Below, piece by piece: positions 1 through 8,452 of a stretch of DNA of 64,000 nt; the first letter of the stretch is position 1; each line of letters begins with the position of its first letter. The notes under the pieces were generated by a model that was not told where the DNA came from, did no database searches, and was given only the letters and a program-made list of their open reading frames with translations. The translations under genes and the position numbers were made by a program. Source of the stretch: AP-15 sp963712825. GTDB lineage: Bacteria; Pseudomonadota; Alphaproteobacteria; ATCC43930; CGMCC-115725. The stretch covers positions 930,001 to 994,000 of the forward strand of contig CAVQJP010000016.1 in assembly GCA_963712825.1 (NCBI GenBank), in the 5' to 3' direction.

Positions 1-695
1 TCCGCCAGCGCGTCAAGGATCCGGCAGTCGCCGACAAGCTGATCCCAAAGAACCACGGCTTCGGCACCCGCCGGGTGCCGCTCGAGACCCGCTATTACGA
101 GGTCTACAATCAGCCCAATGTCGAGCTCGTCGACATCAACGAGACGCCGATCGAGCGCATCACGCCCACCGGCATCAAAACGAGCGACGCCGAATACGAA
201 TTCGACATCATCATCTACGCGACCGGCTTTGACGCGATCACCGGCAGCTTCGACCGCATCGACATCAGGGGCGTCGACGGATGCCGGCTCAAGGACAAGT
301 GGCAGGCGGGGCCGCAGACCTTTCTCGGCATCCTGGTCGAAGGCTTTCCCAACATGCTGATGGTGATGGGACCGCATGCCGGGCTCGGCAACTTTCCGCG
401 CGCCGCCGAATACAGCGTCGACTGGGTTACTGGCCTCGTCCGCCACGCCCACGACCGCGGCCTCACTCGGATCGAGGCCACCGCGGCCGGCGTCGCCGAG
501 TGGACCGATCACGTCAAGGCGCTGGGCGACGGGCTGCTGATGAACGAGATCGACTCGTGGATGACCGGCGTCAACCGCAATGTCGAGGGCAAAGAGACCC
601 GCAAGATCATGCGCTACAGCGGCGGCCACCCCGCCTTTCGCGAGCACTGCGACGCGGTGAGCGCTGACGGCTATCGCAAGCTGGCGCTGACTTAG
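1..695 (+). CDS. Flavin-containing (Baeyer-Villiger type) monooxygenase, C-terminal part
   Basis: The frame is already open at the window edge (codons in phase with base 3), so the N-terminal FAD and NADPH Rossmann folds lie outside the window. The visible C-terminal ~230 residues carry the IIYATGFDAITG segment, the conserved ATG-F motif near the end of the second dinucleotide fold in class B flavoprotein monooxygenases, followed by the typical PNMLMVMGPHAGLGNFP stretch. Such enzymes use FAD and NADPH to insert oxygen into ketones (cyclohexanone and steroid monooxygenase group). The substrate cannot be told. An isochorismatase-like gene follows 90 bases downstream on the same strand and may be co-transcribed. 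Confidence 0.85.
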   Translation, partial: RQRVKDPAVADKLIPKNHGFGTRRVPLETRYYEVYNQPNVELVDINETPIERITPTGIKTSDAEYEFDIIIYATGFDAITGSFDRIDIRGVDGCRLKDKWQAGPQTFLGILVEGFPNMLMVMGPHAGLGNFPRAAEYSVDWVTGLVRHAHDRGLTRIEATAAGVAEWTDHVKALGDGLLMNEIDSWMTGVNRNVEGKETRKIMRYSGGHPAFREHCDAVSADGYRKLALT

Positions 696-785
696 GCCGG
701 GTGTCGGGAAACCGCCGGCCCGTCCGACTGCATTTCTGCCCGCGCCTGCGGAAGCGCCGTTTCGCTCTGACATGGAGAGGTTGCG

Positions 786-1394
786 ATGTCCGAACCCGAA
801 CATGTCGACCGGCACCGGACGGCATTGATCGCCTACGACGTCTGCCGGCGCGCGCTCGCTCCGTCGGATTCAGGACGCAGGGCCGCGATGCGCCCGGTGC
901 TCGATGCCTGGGTGCGGATGATCGCGGCGGCACGGGCGGCGGGGGTGCCGGTGATCTACACGACGCCGGTCAGCCGCGCCGATGGCGCCGACGTCGTCAT
1001 GCTGCCGACCGACCTTTCGGCCGAAACCGGCGTCGCGCCGCTCACCAACGCCGTCGAGGGCACGGCGGAGGCCGGGTTCCCCGACGAAATCGCGCCGTGT
1101 CTCGAGGATTACGTTTTCCTCAAGCGCCGGCCGAGCGCCTTCTACGGGACGGGTGTGGCCGAGCTCTTGCACATGCTGCGGCGCGACACGATCATCATCG
1201 GCGGCGGCGCTACCAACCGCGGCGTCGAGACGAGTGTGCGCGAGGCCTTCAACTGTGACCTCGCCTGTGTCGTGGTGCGCGAATGCTGCTGGGGCAGTGA
1301 CGCGGCTGCCCACGCCTACAGCCTCGACAAGGCGATGAAAATGTACGCCCGCATCCGCACCCTCGACCAGGTCGCGGTGATGCTGCGGGCGTGA
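786..1394 (+). CDS. Isochorismatase-like cysteine hydrolase family protein lacking the catalytic cysteine
   Basis: This 202-residue protein has the isochorismatase/nicotinamidase fold. The first strand LIAYDV supplies the acid (Asp18) and VFLKRR the lysine (Lys113). In active amidohydrolases of the family the third residue is a cysteine in a TN-x-C-V-x-x-T pattern; here the segment reads TNRGVETS, so Gly146 stands where Cys is expected. It may therefore have a non-hydrolase or isochorismatase-like activity, or be inactive. The ATG at 786 has a GGAGAGG ribosome site 6 bases upstream. It lies downstream of the monooxygenase gene and may belong to the same catabolic unit. Substrate unknown. Confidence 0.8.
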   Translation: MSEPEHVDRHRTALIAYDVCRRALAPSDSGRRAAMRPVLDAWVRMIAAARAAGVPVIYTTPVSRADGADVVMLPTDLSAETGVAPLTNAVEGTAEAGFPDEIAPCLEDYVFLKRRPSAFYGTGVAELLHMLRRDTIIIGGGATNRGVETSVREAFNCDLACVVVRECCWGSDAAAHAYSLDKAMKMYARIRTLDQVAVMLRA

Positions 1395-1602
1395 GCGGCA
1401 ATTAGCGGTTCTGCGTCTGCACCGCAGCGACCTTGCTGCGCGCCGTTCTCGTGCCTCCGCCCGGCGGGTCAGCTTTTGGGTTGAGCGGGCAGGGGCCCGA
1501 TCGTCTACCGCGAGGGGTGCACGCTCTCCAGGGCGCGGATCGCGGTCGCCCTGCTCGATGCCCTTGGGATCGAGCGCGCATGCTGGGTGGCCGCGCCGCT
1601 CC

Positions 1603-3015
1603 TCAGACGAGTTCGGGAACGGGCTCGGCGGCGATCACCTCGATCTGGCCGACGGTCTCCTTGCCCCACACGATCGGAACGAAAGCACCGATCGCGGCAA
1701 AGAGCATCATCGTGCCGAAGAATATCGTCGGCGAGCCGGTATGCGGCGCCATAAAAAACGGCAGCAGGCCGCCGGCGAAAAGCTTTCCGCACGATTCGCC
1801 AAAGAGGTGGCCGCGGCCGCGCAATGCGGTCGGGAACTGCTCGGACAAATAGACCCGGGTCGCGCTGAATGCCGATACCACCGTGAAGCCGATGATCAGG
1901 CCGCCCGCGATCATCACCACGCGGGCGTGTTCTCCCGCCGTATGCGAGAGCAACATCAGGATGAACCCGGGCAGCGACCCGGCCATCACATAGAAGATCG
2001 TCCAGCGCCGGCCGATAATCTCCATCAGCCAGCCGGTGAACCCCTTCCCGACAAAGCTCGTCGCATAGATGACCGAGGTAATTCCCAGGCTCACACTGAT
2101 GGCATAGCCCTGGTTGGTCAGCGCCTTTGGCAACAAAGCCGCAGTCATAAAAGCAGCGGACGCGGCGCAGGTGCCGGTAATCACGCCGACCGCGGTCCAT
2201 CGCCGTTGGCCCTTGGCGAACAAGTGCCAATAGGGCGGCAGCTTCTCGCGGGCGGCTTCATGGACCTCGCCGAGCTCCGTCACGGTCAGCGGCGGCACAC
2301 GATTGCCGGACTGTCTGATGATCCGGTTGACGATGTTGACGGCGGTCTGCACCTCGCCGCGCCGCAGATGCCAGCGCGGGCTCTCCGGCAGCAGGAAATA
2401 GACGATCGCCGGCACGACCAACACCGCCAGCCCGCCCGGCAAGGCCAGAAGCCGGAACGCATCGGGGTCGCCGGCGAGCAGGCCGCCGACGAACGGCAAG
2501 ACGGTAAACGAGGAGGCCAGCGCCATTTCGTAGACGGCACCATAGGTGCGGCGGTGCTGCGCCGGCATCAATTCGGCGGCGATCGGGAACACCGCCGACC
2601 ACACGCCGCCGGCGCCGAGGCCGGTCAACGACCGCAGGATGAGCAGCTGCTCGGCATTTTGCACCAGCGGGATCAGAAGGGTGAAGAACGTCGTCGCAAT
2701 CACGCCGATCACCAGCATGGCCTTGCGGCTCAACTGATCGCCGACCGCCGAGAAGCCGAAACCGCCGATGGTCCCCATGATGGCGGGGCCGAGGAGCAGC
2801 CACTGGATGTCGGTCCCGGTCAGATGCAGCGGCGCCTTGGCCAGCACTATCAGCGAGCCGGTCATAAACAGATCGTAGCCCTCGATGAAACCGACGAGGG
2901 CGAGGATAAAGATGATCAAGACTTGGTAGAGGCTGAACGGAATGCTGTCCATCTTGCGGCCGAGCACCCGGCTGGCCGAAAAGCCCGACATCTCGATCGG
3001 CGATTGGGCGGTCAT
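1603..3015 (-). CDS. MFS transporter, aromatic acid:H+ symporter-like
   Basis: This is a 470-residue, 12-helix major facilitator carrier. Family marks include GYDLFMTGSLIVL in helix 1 (the D of the AAHS family), the loop after helix 6 with LPESPRW, and RVYLSEQFPTALRGRG in the second half. The start at 3015 was chosen over the longer frame because GGGGAGG lies just upstream. It is a clear paralogue of the carrier at 38428-39843, sharing segments such as PIAAELMPAQHRRTY and MEIIGRRWTI. It likely imports an aromatic or other carboxylic acid across the inner membrane with protons. A perfect 19-bp palindrome abuts the ribosome site, which suggests local control. Confidence 0.85.
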   Translation of the reverse strand: MTAQSPIEMSGFSASRVLGRKMDSIPFSLYQVLIIFILALVGFIEGYDLFMTGSLIVLAKAPLHLTGTDIQWLLLGPAIMGTIGGFGFSAVGDQLSRKAMLVIGVIATTFFTLLIPLVQNAEQLLILRSLTGLGAGGVWSAVFPIAAELMPAQHRRTYGAVYEMALASSFTVLPFVGGLLAGDPDAFRLLALPGGLAVLVVPAIVYFLLPESPRWHLRRGEVQTAVNIVNRIIRQSGNRVPPLTVTELGEVHEAAREKLPPYWHLFAKGQRRWTAVGVITGTCAASAAFMTAALLPKALTNQGYAISVSLGITSVIYATSFVGKGFTGWLMEIIGRRWTIFYVMAGSLPGFILMLLSHTAGEHARVVMIAGGLIIGFTVVSAFSATRVYLSEQFPTALRGRGHLFGESCGKLFAGGLLPFFMAPHTGSPTIFFGTMMLFAAIGAFVPIVWGKETVGQIEVIAAEPVPELV

Positions 3016-3593
3016 GGTGCCCTCCCCGGGTTGCGGCAACCCGGACACCATTACGATGACCCGAACGAGTTAGGCTGGGCCCACCGCTTGCTGCCCGCGG
3101 GCTGACGCGTTGCGCCTGTTCACCTGCGAGGTCGGTTTATCCGACCCTCATCGGCGCATGCCTAGCACCGCGATCTCGATGTGTCATCGGCAAAGTGCGG
3201 CATCGCCGGTCAAAAAACACGCCGGATCCCTTCCGCTCGTTCCCTCCCTTTTCGACGCTGGAGGAAGACGTTGAGGTCCTTGTCAAGCAAGACGTTGGCG
3301 TCGAGGACGATCGTGCGCCTAGCCACCTTCCCCGCGCCGGTCACTTGCACAGCACATCCTCGCGGCAGCCGGAGAGGAGCTATTACGACGCCGTCCACGG
3401 ATCGATCACCGTTAGCCCGCAGCCCATAAATGGCGTGCGGCCGACGTATGCAATGACAGCGTTGAATGCAAGAGTGACCTGCCGCGGCGTCCTGGACCCG
3501 CTTTCGGCTAGGCGCGACTATTGTGGCGGTCGTCCTGCTTTGCAGCGGGGCGGGGCGGGGTTAAGCTCCGGACGGCCCAAGAAGGAAACAGCG
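3016..3593. other. Intergenic region between two divergent genes
   Basis: About 580 bases separate the minus-strand carrier from the plus-strand amidohydrolase. Apart from the palindrome at 3026-3044 I see no convincing gene. A short minus-strand frame near 3210-3330 reads TIVLDANVLL, which recalls the first strand of PIN-domain toxins, but it stops early and has no partner. Promoters for both flanking genes must lie here. Confidence 0.5.
3026..3044. promoter_or_regulatory. Perfect 19-bp palindrome next to the MFS gene start
   Basis: CCGGGTTGC and GCAACCCGG flank a single central base. On the minus strand the palindrome ends directly before the GGGGAGGG ribosome site of the carrier gene, so it could be an operator for a dimeric repressor or an RNA hairpin that modulates translation. 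No regulator gene is adjacent. Confidence 0.5.
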
Positions 3594-4634
3594 ATGACAG
3601 CCATGATCGACATGCACGCCCATTGGCGCCCCGCCGAAGTCGCCGACGCGCTCCGCGCCCGCACCAGGGAACCGCGCATCCTGCGCAATCCCGATGGCGT
3701 CGAGGTGCTGAAGGCGCCGCGGATGAGCGAAGCGCCGCTCGCCGATGCCTTTGACGACATCGATTTCCATCTCGCGCGGATGGACCGCCAGGGGGTCGAG
3801 ACGAGCGTGCTGTCACTGCTCGGCTCGTTCTGCTGGGTCGAGGCCCTGCCGCTCGAAGAGTCCGGGCCATTGTGCCGGACCATCAATGACGGGCTGTCGG
3901 CGATTTGCCGGAAGCATCCCGGCCGCTTTGCCGCCTTCGCCGCACTGCCGCTGACCGACATGTCCGCCGCCGCCGCCGAGCTCGAACGGGCGCTCGCGCT
4001 GCCGGGCGTCATCGGCGCGCAGCTGCCCGGCAACGGTTTCCTCACGCGCAAGGACGCCGAAGCGGTGCGGCCGCTTTTGGAGGTCGCGAACCGCCACCAT
4101 GCAACGCTCTTCATCCACCACGGTCCGCGGCCCGGCGACGCGTTTCCCAAGGTCGCGGGCGACACCGACAACGCGCGCCGGCGCAACGGCACTCTCGACA
4201 TGCAGGCGAGCCTGTCCTCGGTGATGGTGACCTTGTGTCTGACCGACTGCCTTGCGGACTACCCCGACGCAACGGTCGTCGTGCACAATCTCGGCGGCAA
4301 TCTTCCCTACGAGGTCGAGCGAATGGACCACCGTTGCCTGCTCGACACGCCTGAAGAGGAGCTGCCGTCATCCCGCATCGGGAAGGCGAGGGTCTACGTC
4401 GACTGCAACTCGTTCGGCCCGCACGCAATCGAGGCGGCCGTGCGCCTCTACGGCGCCGAGCGCATCGTGTGCGGCACCGACGGGACCGAGTTCGGCTGTG
4501 ACTGGACGCGGAAGGCGATCGCCGAAGCAGAGATCGGCGAGGAAGCGCGCGAGCAGATCCTGCGCCGCAACGCCGCGGCGATGCTCGCCGGCGTCGCCAG
4601 CGCCGTGCAGCGCGAACGAGCCGCCGCCGAATAA
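3594..4634 (+). CDS. Metal-dependent amidohydrolase, ACMSD-like decarboxylase family
   Basis: This 346-residue TIM-barrel protein belongs to the amidohydrolase 2 family, which includes aminocarboxymuconate-semialdehyde decarboxylase and gamma-resorcylate decarboxylase. Metal-binding features in order are DMHAHW near the N-terminus (His-x-His), LFIHHGPRPGD (His) in the middle, VVHNLGGNLPYEVERMDHR, and CGTDGTEFG (Asp) near the end. The start at 3594 is preceded by GAAGGAAA. A longer upstream frame exists but has no family similarity. It probably decarboxylates or hydrolyses a catabolic intermediate in the cytosol. Its substrate is not evident. It lies near an aromatic-acid type carrier. Confidence 0.85.
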   Translation: MTAMIDMHAHWRPAEVADALRARTREPRILRNPDGVEVLKAPRMSEAPLADAFDDIDFHLARMDRQGVETSVLSLLGSFCWVEALPLEESGPLCRTINDGLSAICRKHPGRFAAFAALPLTDMSAAAAELERALALPGVIGAQLPGNGFLTRKDAEAVRPLLEVANRHHATLFIHHGPRPGDAFPKVAGDTDNARRRNGTLDMQASLSSVMVTLCLTDCLADYPDATVVVHNLGGNLPYEVERMDHRCLLDTPEEELPSSRIGKARVYVDCNSFGPHAIEAAVRLYGAERIVCGTDGTEFGCDWTRKAIAEAEIGEEAREQILRRNAAAMLAGVASAVQRERAAAE

Positions 4635-4696
4635 ATATTCCGCTGCGCCGGACCCTGGCCGGCGCCGCTCAGGCGGACCGAGCTAACCGACGCCGC

Positions 4697-5395
4697 TTAA
4701 GCGGCGTCGACCAGCACCAGCTCGGCGTCGTCGAGGGCGCGGATATGCAACCCCGCCTCGTCGCGGATCGCGGCGCCGTCGCGCGCGTCAAGCCGCACGC
4801 CATTGACCTCGACCGCTCCCTTGGCCGGCACCAGATAGCCGTGCCGCCCCGGCCCCAGCGGGTAGTCGACCGTTTCGCCGGCATGCAACGTGGCACCCAG
4901 CACCCGCGCGTCGGTGCGGATCGGCAATGCCTCGGCATCGCCCTCAAACCCGCTTGCCAACGGCACAAAGCGCCCGGAGCGCTCGCCCTTCGGAAACGGC
5001 CGCGTCCCCCAGCTCGGCGGTGCCCCGCGCCTGGTCGGCATAATCCAGATCTGGAAGAGCTTCGTCGTCTGCGGCTCCAGATTGTATTCGGAATGGCGGA
5101 TGCCGGTGCCGGCGCTCATGACCTGCACGTCGCCGGCTTCGGTGCGGCCCTTGTTGCCGAGACTGTCCTGATGCGTGACCGCACCCTCGGTGACATAGGT
5201 GACGATCTCCATGTCGGCATGCGGATGCGGCGGAAACCCGGTCTCGGGTGCGATCTCGTCGTCGTTCCACACCCGCACCCGGCCCCAATTCATCCGCTCC
5301 GGGTCCTGGTAGTCGGCAAACGAGAAATGGTGCTTGGTGGCGAGCCAGCCATGGTTCGCCCCACCCAGATCTGCAAAGGGTCTTCGTTCGATCAT
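4697..5395 (-). CDS. Pirin family bicupin protein (YhhW-like)
   Basis: This 232-residue protein is a pirin with two cupin domains. The N-terminal cupin carries the metal ligands in FPPHPHADMEIVTYV and TGIRHSEYN (His, His, His, Glu region), as in E. coli YhhW, which has quercetin 2,3-dioxygenase activity in vitro. The second cupin, from about residue 140, is more degenerate. Length matches the family. It is cytosolic, probably binding Fe or another metal. The physiological role of bacterial pirins is poorly known. It converges with the amidohydrolase gene at 4634. Confidence 0.88.
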   Translation of the reverse strand: MIERRPFADLGGANHGWLATKHHFSFADYQDPERMNWGRVRVWNDDEIAPETGFPPHPHADMEIVTYVTEGAVTHQDSLGNKGRTEAGDVQVMSAGTGIRHSEYNLEPQTTKLFQIWIMPTRRGAPPSWGTRPFPKGERSGRFVPLASGFEGDAEALPIRTDARVLGATLHAGETVDYPLGPGRHGYLVPAKGAVEVNGVRLDARDGAAIRDEAGLHIRALDDAELVLVDAA

Positions 5396-5596
5396 TTGGG
5401 CTCTTTCTGGTTGCGAGGCGACGCGCCTCGGCGATGCCCGTCAAATCGGGTGTGCCGTTAAGAATTAAAGACGGCCCGCCGCAAACCAGCCCGGCGTGCC
5501 GCGCCGATGCAACAAAGCCGAAAAAAGCCGGCTTCTCTCAGCCATCTCCACTGTCGCGCTTTTTGCAGTTCGTGGATTTTGGGCCACGCCCCAATT

Positions 5597-5656
5597 GCCA
5601 CACCGGCGAAGGCCGGTGCCTAGGCCCGAAATGGGTCCCGACCTACGTCGGGATCA
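5597..5656. repeat. Intergenic repeat of two short hairpins
   Basis: Two stem-loops lie side by side: CACCGGC/GCCGGTG with a GAAG loop and TCCCGAC/GTCGGGA with a CTAC loop. This resembles the short dispersed palindromes of alphaproteobacterial genomes. With the element at 5721-5800 it fills most of the 440-base gap between pirin and the quinone oxidoreductase; no gene is seen in the gap. Confidence 0.55.
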
Positions 5657-5720
5657 CAAAACGGCAGAGCATCGTCAACTTGCGGTGGAAACGCTGATGG
5701 ACCTCATTTCCGACCAAAAC

Positions 5721-5800
5721 CCGTCGTTCCCGCGCAAGCGGGAATCCAGGGTTTCAGGCCTCACCCAGACCCTAGACCCTTTCTTTCGCAAGGGTGACGA
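5721..5800. repeat. Dispersed TTCCCGC-type inverted repeat
   Basis: The element begins CCGTCGTTCCCGCGCAAGCG and ends with CGCAAGGGTGACGA, so its ends are rough inverted copies. Related elements occur at 23683-23834, 23905-23993 and 25170-25280. It lies between two minus-strand genes downstream of the quinone oxidoreductase and may form RNA structure there. Confidence 0.6.
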
Positions 5801-5835
5801 CGCGACATGCCGCTTCGCTGTCTCCAGCCGGGCGC

Positions 5836-6837
5836 TCAGGGGACCAGCAGGATTTTCCCGATATGCGTGCTCAACTCCATCAGCCGATGCGCCTCGGCGG
5901 CTTGCGCCAGCGGGAATTGCCGGTAGGTGAAGGTGCGCAGTTTTCCCTGCCCCCACAAGGGCCAGACCTTTTCCCGCAACGCCGCGACGATCGCGGCCTT
6001 TTGCGCCACCGGCCGCGGCCGCAGGGTCGAGCCGGTGACGGTCAGGTGCTTGCGCTGGATCAGCCCGAAATCGGCCTCGACCCTGCTCCCGTGCATCAAC
6101 GCGACAAAGCACAGCCGCCCCTCCGGCGCCAACAAGTCGAGCTCGCGCGGGATGTAGTCGCCGCCGACCATGTCGAAGATCGCATCGACCCCGCGGCCGT
6201 TGGTGAACTCCTTGCCGACTTTTACGAAGTCCTCGGTGCGGTAGTTGATCGCGACATCGGCGCCGTAGTCGCGGCAGGCGCGGCATTTCTCGTCTGAGCC
6301 GGCGGTCGTCAGCACCGTCGCGCCAAATGCCTTGGCGAGCTGGATCGCGGTCATGCCGATGCCGCTCGACCCACCCTGCTGCAAAAACACCTCGGCCGAG
6401 CGCAGATGGATGCGGTCGAAGACATTGGTCCACACCGTGCAGAAGGTTTCGGGGAGCCCGCCGGCGTCGATCAGGCTGACGCCGTCGGGCACCGGCAGGC
6501 ATTGCACCGCGGGTGCGGCGGCATACTCGCCATAGCCGTCGCCGATCAGCAGGGCGCAGACCTGGTCGCCCTCATGCCATTGCGAGACACCCTCGCCCAG
6601 CTTGACGATCGTGCCCGAGCATTCGAGCCCAGGGATGTCGGGAGCGCCGGGCGGCATCGGGTAGCGCCCCATGCGCTGCAGGCAGTCGGCGCGGTTGACC
6701 CCGGCGGCGGCAATGCGGATCAGGACCTCGCCCGCCTTCGGCTCCGGCACCGGCCGGGTCGCCGGCGCCAGCACCTCGGGACCGCCCGGCTCTCTGATCT
6801 CGATCACGGTCTGGGTTGCGGGGATATTGGCGAGCAC
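5836..6837 (-). CDS. NAD(P)H:quinone oxidoreductase, PIG3/zeta-crystallin type
   Basis: This 333-residue zinc-independent medium-chain dehydrogenase/reductase has a GroES-like N-terminal domain (PGLECSGTIVKLGEGV) and a Rossmann domain (FLQQGGSSGIGMTAIQLAKAFGATV). Sequence and length fit the PIG3/qor family, which reduces quinones with NADPH. The cofactor segment LTTAGSDEKCRAC suits the family. The start is a GTG with GAGGATC upstream. It is followed on the same strand, after about 440 bases of repeats, by the pirin gene, and preceded by a 2-hydroxyacid dehydrogenase gene. Confidence 0.88.
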   Translation of the reverse strand: MLANIPATQTVIEIREPGGPEVLAPATRPVPEPKAGEVLIRIAAAGVNRADCLQRMGRYPMPPGAPDIPGLECSGTIVKLGEGVSQWHEGDQVCALLIGDGYGEYAAAPAVQCLPVPDGVSLIDAGGLPETFCTVWTNVFDRIHLRSAEVFLQQGGSSGIGMTAIQLAKAFGATVLTTAGSDEKCRACRDYGADVAINYRTEDFVKVGKEFTNGRGVDAIFDMVGGDYIPRELDLLAPEGRLCFVALMHGSRVEADFGLIQRKHLTVTGSTLRPRPVAQKAAIVAALREKVWPLWGQGKLRTFTYRQFPLAQAAEAHRLMELSTHIGKILLVP

Positions 6838-6888
6838 GGCGGCGATCCTCGATATTTGGAAGGGTAAATTCGCGGCTTCGGCTCGCGG

Positions 6889-7881
6889 CTAATCCAACAC
6901 TTCCCGGTTGACAACGTTTTCACGGTTAGGTTTGCCGTCGAGAACGCTCAAGAGGTTGTGCACCGTCGTGACCGCCATGCGCTCGACCGCCTCGCGGGTA
7001 ACCCCGGCAACGTGCGGTGCCGCGACAAAATTCTTCAAGGTCAGGAGCGGGTTGTCCTTCGGCGTCGGCTCCTCGACAAAAACGTCGAGTGCTGCACCGG
7101 CGATCTGGTTCGCCTTCAGCGCGTCATAAAGCGCCTGCTCGTCGATGATGCCGCCGCGCGCGGTGTTGACGATAAAGGCTGTGCGCTTCATATGGCCGAG
7201 CCGCGCGGCGTCGAAGAGGCCGACCGTCTCCGGCGTCTTTGGGCAGTGGATCGTGATAAAATCGGCGCGCGCCACCGCCGCGTCGAGGTCGCCGACCGGC
7301 TCGTATCCCATGCCGCGGATCGTCTCGGAATACATGTACGGGTCATAGACCAGGACGTTCATCTCCATGGCGCCAAAGCGCTTGGCCGAGCGCGTCCCGA
7401 TCTTGCCAAAGCCGACGATCAGCACGGTCTTGCCGTAGAGGTCGACCGGCATCTCGTTGTAGCGGTCGTGCCAGCGGCCCTCCTTGACCATCGCGTCCAT
7501 CGAGGCACCGCGCCGCGCCAGGTTCATCAACAGGTAGACGCCGGCCTCGGCGACGCTGACCGAGTTGGCGGTGCCGGCGATCATCAGCGGGATTTTGCGC
7601 GCGCTCAGCGCCGGCACGTCGACCGCGTCATAGCCGACGCCGATGCGGGCGACGACTTCGAGGCTCGGGCCGGCGTCGAGCTCGGGGTCGCTGAACGGCG
7701 TCACCGACAATGCCACACCGGCCACGTCTTCGAGCAATTTGTGGAGCTCGGCCTTGGGCGCCGTCGTCTGGTAGGGCACGCCCTCGACATCGTCGCGGGC
7801 CTCGACGATCGCCCACCCGGCCTTCGCCAAAGTCGTCGGCAACAGCAGCTTCTTGCGATTGGTTTGAGTGGTGGTTGCCAT
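6889..7881 (-). CDS. D-isomer-specific 2-hydroxyacid dehydrogenase (SerA/hydroxypyruvate-reductase-like)
   Basis: This 330-residue NAD-dependent dehydrogenase shows the glycine-rich loop VLIVGFGKIGTRSAKRFGAMEMNVLVYDPY, the catalytic Arg in NTARGGIIDEQAL, and the His in NPLLTLKNFVAAPHVAG. The start at 7881 is preceded by GAGGGG. The frame is open upstream to 7941, but that stretch lacks similarity. There is no ACT domain, so it is shorter than typical SerA. It reduces a 2-oxoacid or oxidises a D-2-hydroxyacid. The substrate is not determined. The quinone oxidoreductase gene follows 52 bases downstream and may be co-transcribed. Confidence 0.87.
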   Translation of the reverse strand: MATTTQTNRKKLLLPTTLAKAGWAIVEARDDVEGVPYQTTAPKAELHKLLEDVAGVALSVTPFSDPELDAGPSLEVVARIGVGYDAVDVPALSARKIPLMIAGTANSVSVAEAGVYLLMNLARRGASMDAMVKEGRWHDRYNEMPVDLYGKTVLIVGFGKIGTRSAKRFGAMEMNVLVYDPYMYSETIRGMGYEPVGDLDAAVARADFITIHCPKTPETVGLFDAARLGHMKRTAFIVNTARGGIIDEQALYDALKANQIAGAALDVFVEEPTPKDNPLLTLKNFVAAPHVAGVTREAVERMAVTTVHNLLSVLDGKPNRENVVNREVLD

Positions 7882-8452
7882 GATCATCCCCTCGATTGGT
7901 GCTGTTCGACCTACGCTTGAGCGCGGCGTCGCGGGCGGCACCCCCGGCGCGCTTGACCTTCATTATCTGCCAGATCGCGACCGCAAAGCCCAGCACGGTT
8001 ATCGCCGCGGAGGCCCACGCAAAACCCCAAGAAACGGTCGGATCGGTCGTCAGCCAGCCGAGCAGGTCAAATCCCCTCCCACGCCGCAGCTTAGGAGGCG
8101 AATATTTCACAGGCAAACCTGCCAACGGGTGGGACGCGCGGCGCGCGTTGGTTGAGACGACTGTCGCATTGCGCTTGCTTCGGTTGCCCAATCGTTGACA
8201 AGGCCGGTGGGTCGGCGGCATTCTCTATCCGCTTACGACGGTTGCAGACGCGGAATGAAATCGCGATCCGGCTGGTTGCGAAGCGGCAGCTTGCGGATGC
8301 GGCAAGGGGCGCTTCGCCGCCGAGACGATCGCCTTGGTCTGTGGTGTCTTGATTCAAATCCGCCGCAGTCACGGGCGTGGTCGCCAGCGCCCAGGGGAGC
8401 AGTGGCACGAAGTACAAAAGCGTGCGGGTGGAGGACAACCTAGGAGTTAATC
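7882..8452. other. Divergent intergenic region with a possible small membrane-protein remnant
   Basis: The gap separates the minus-strand dehydrogenase from the plus-strand LVIVD gene. On the minus strand about 7910-8071 encodes a plausible membrane segment (SAAITVLGFAVAIWQI) followed by a basic stretch, but the frame has no good start and runs into the dehydrogenase gene, so it looks like a relic. A second minus-strand frame beginning with TTG at 8438 has a signal-peptide-like N-terminus, but it overlaps the LVIVD ribosome site and soon loses protein character. Confidence 0.35.

Noticed and set aside
3210..3398. Possible PIN-toxin start (TIVLDANVLL) on the minus strand
   Set aside because: Only one short strand matches; the rest lacks PIN acidic residues and there is no antitoxin gene.
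8091..8438. Minus-strand frame with a signal-like N-terminus
   Set aside because: Its TTG start overlaps the ribosome site of the LVIVD gene, and the sequence after residue ~45 has no protein character.
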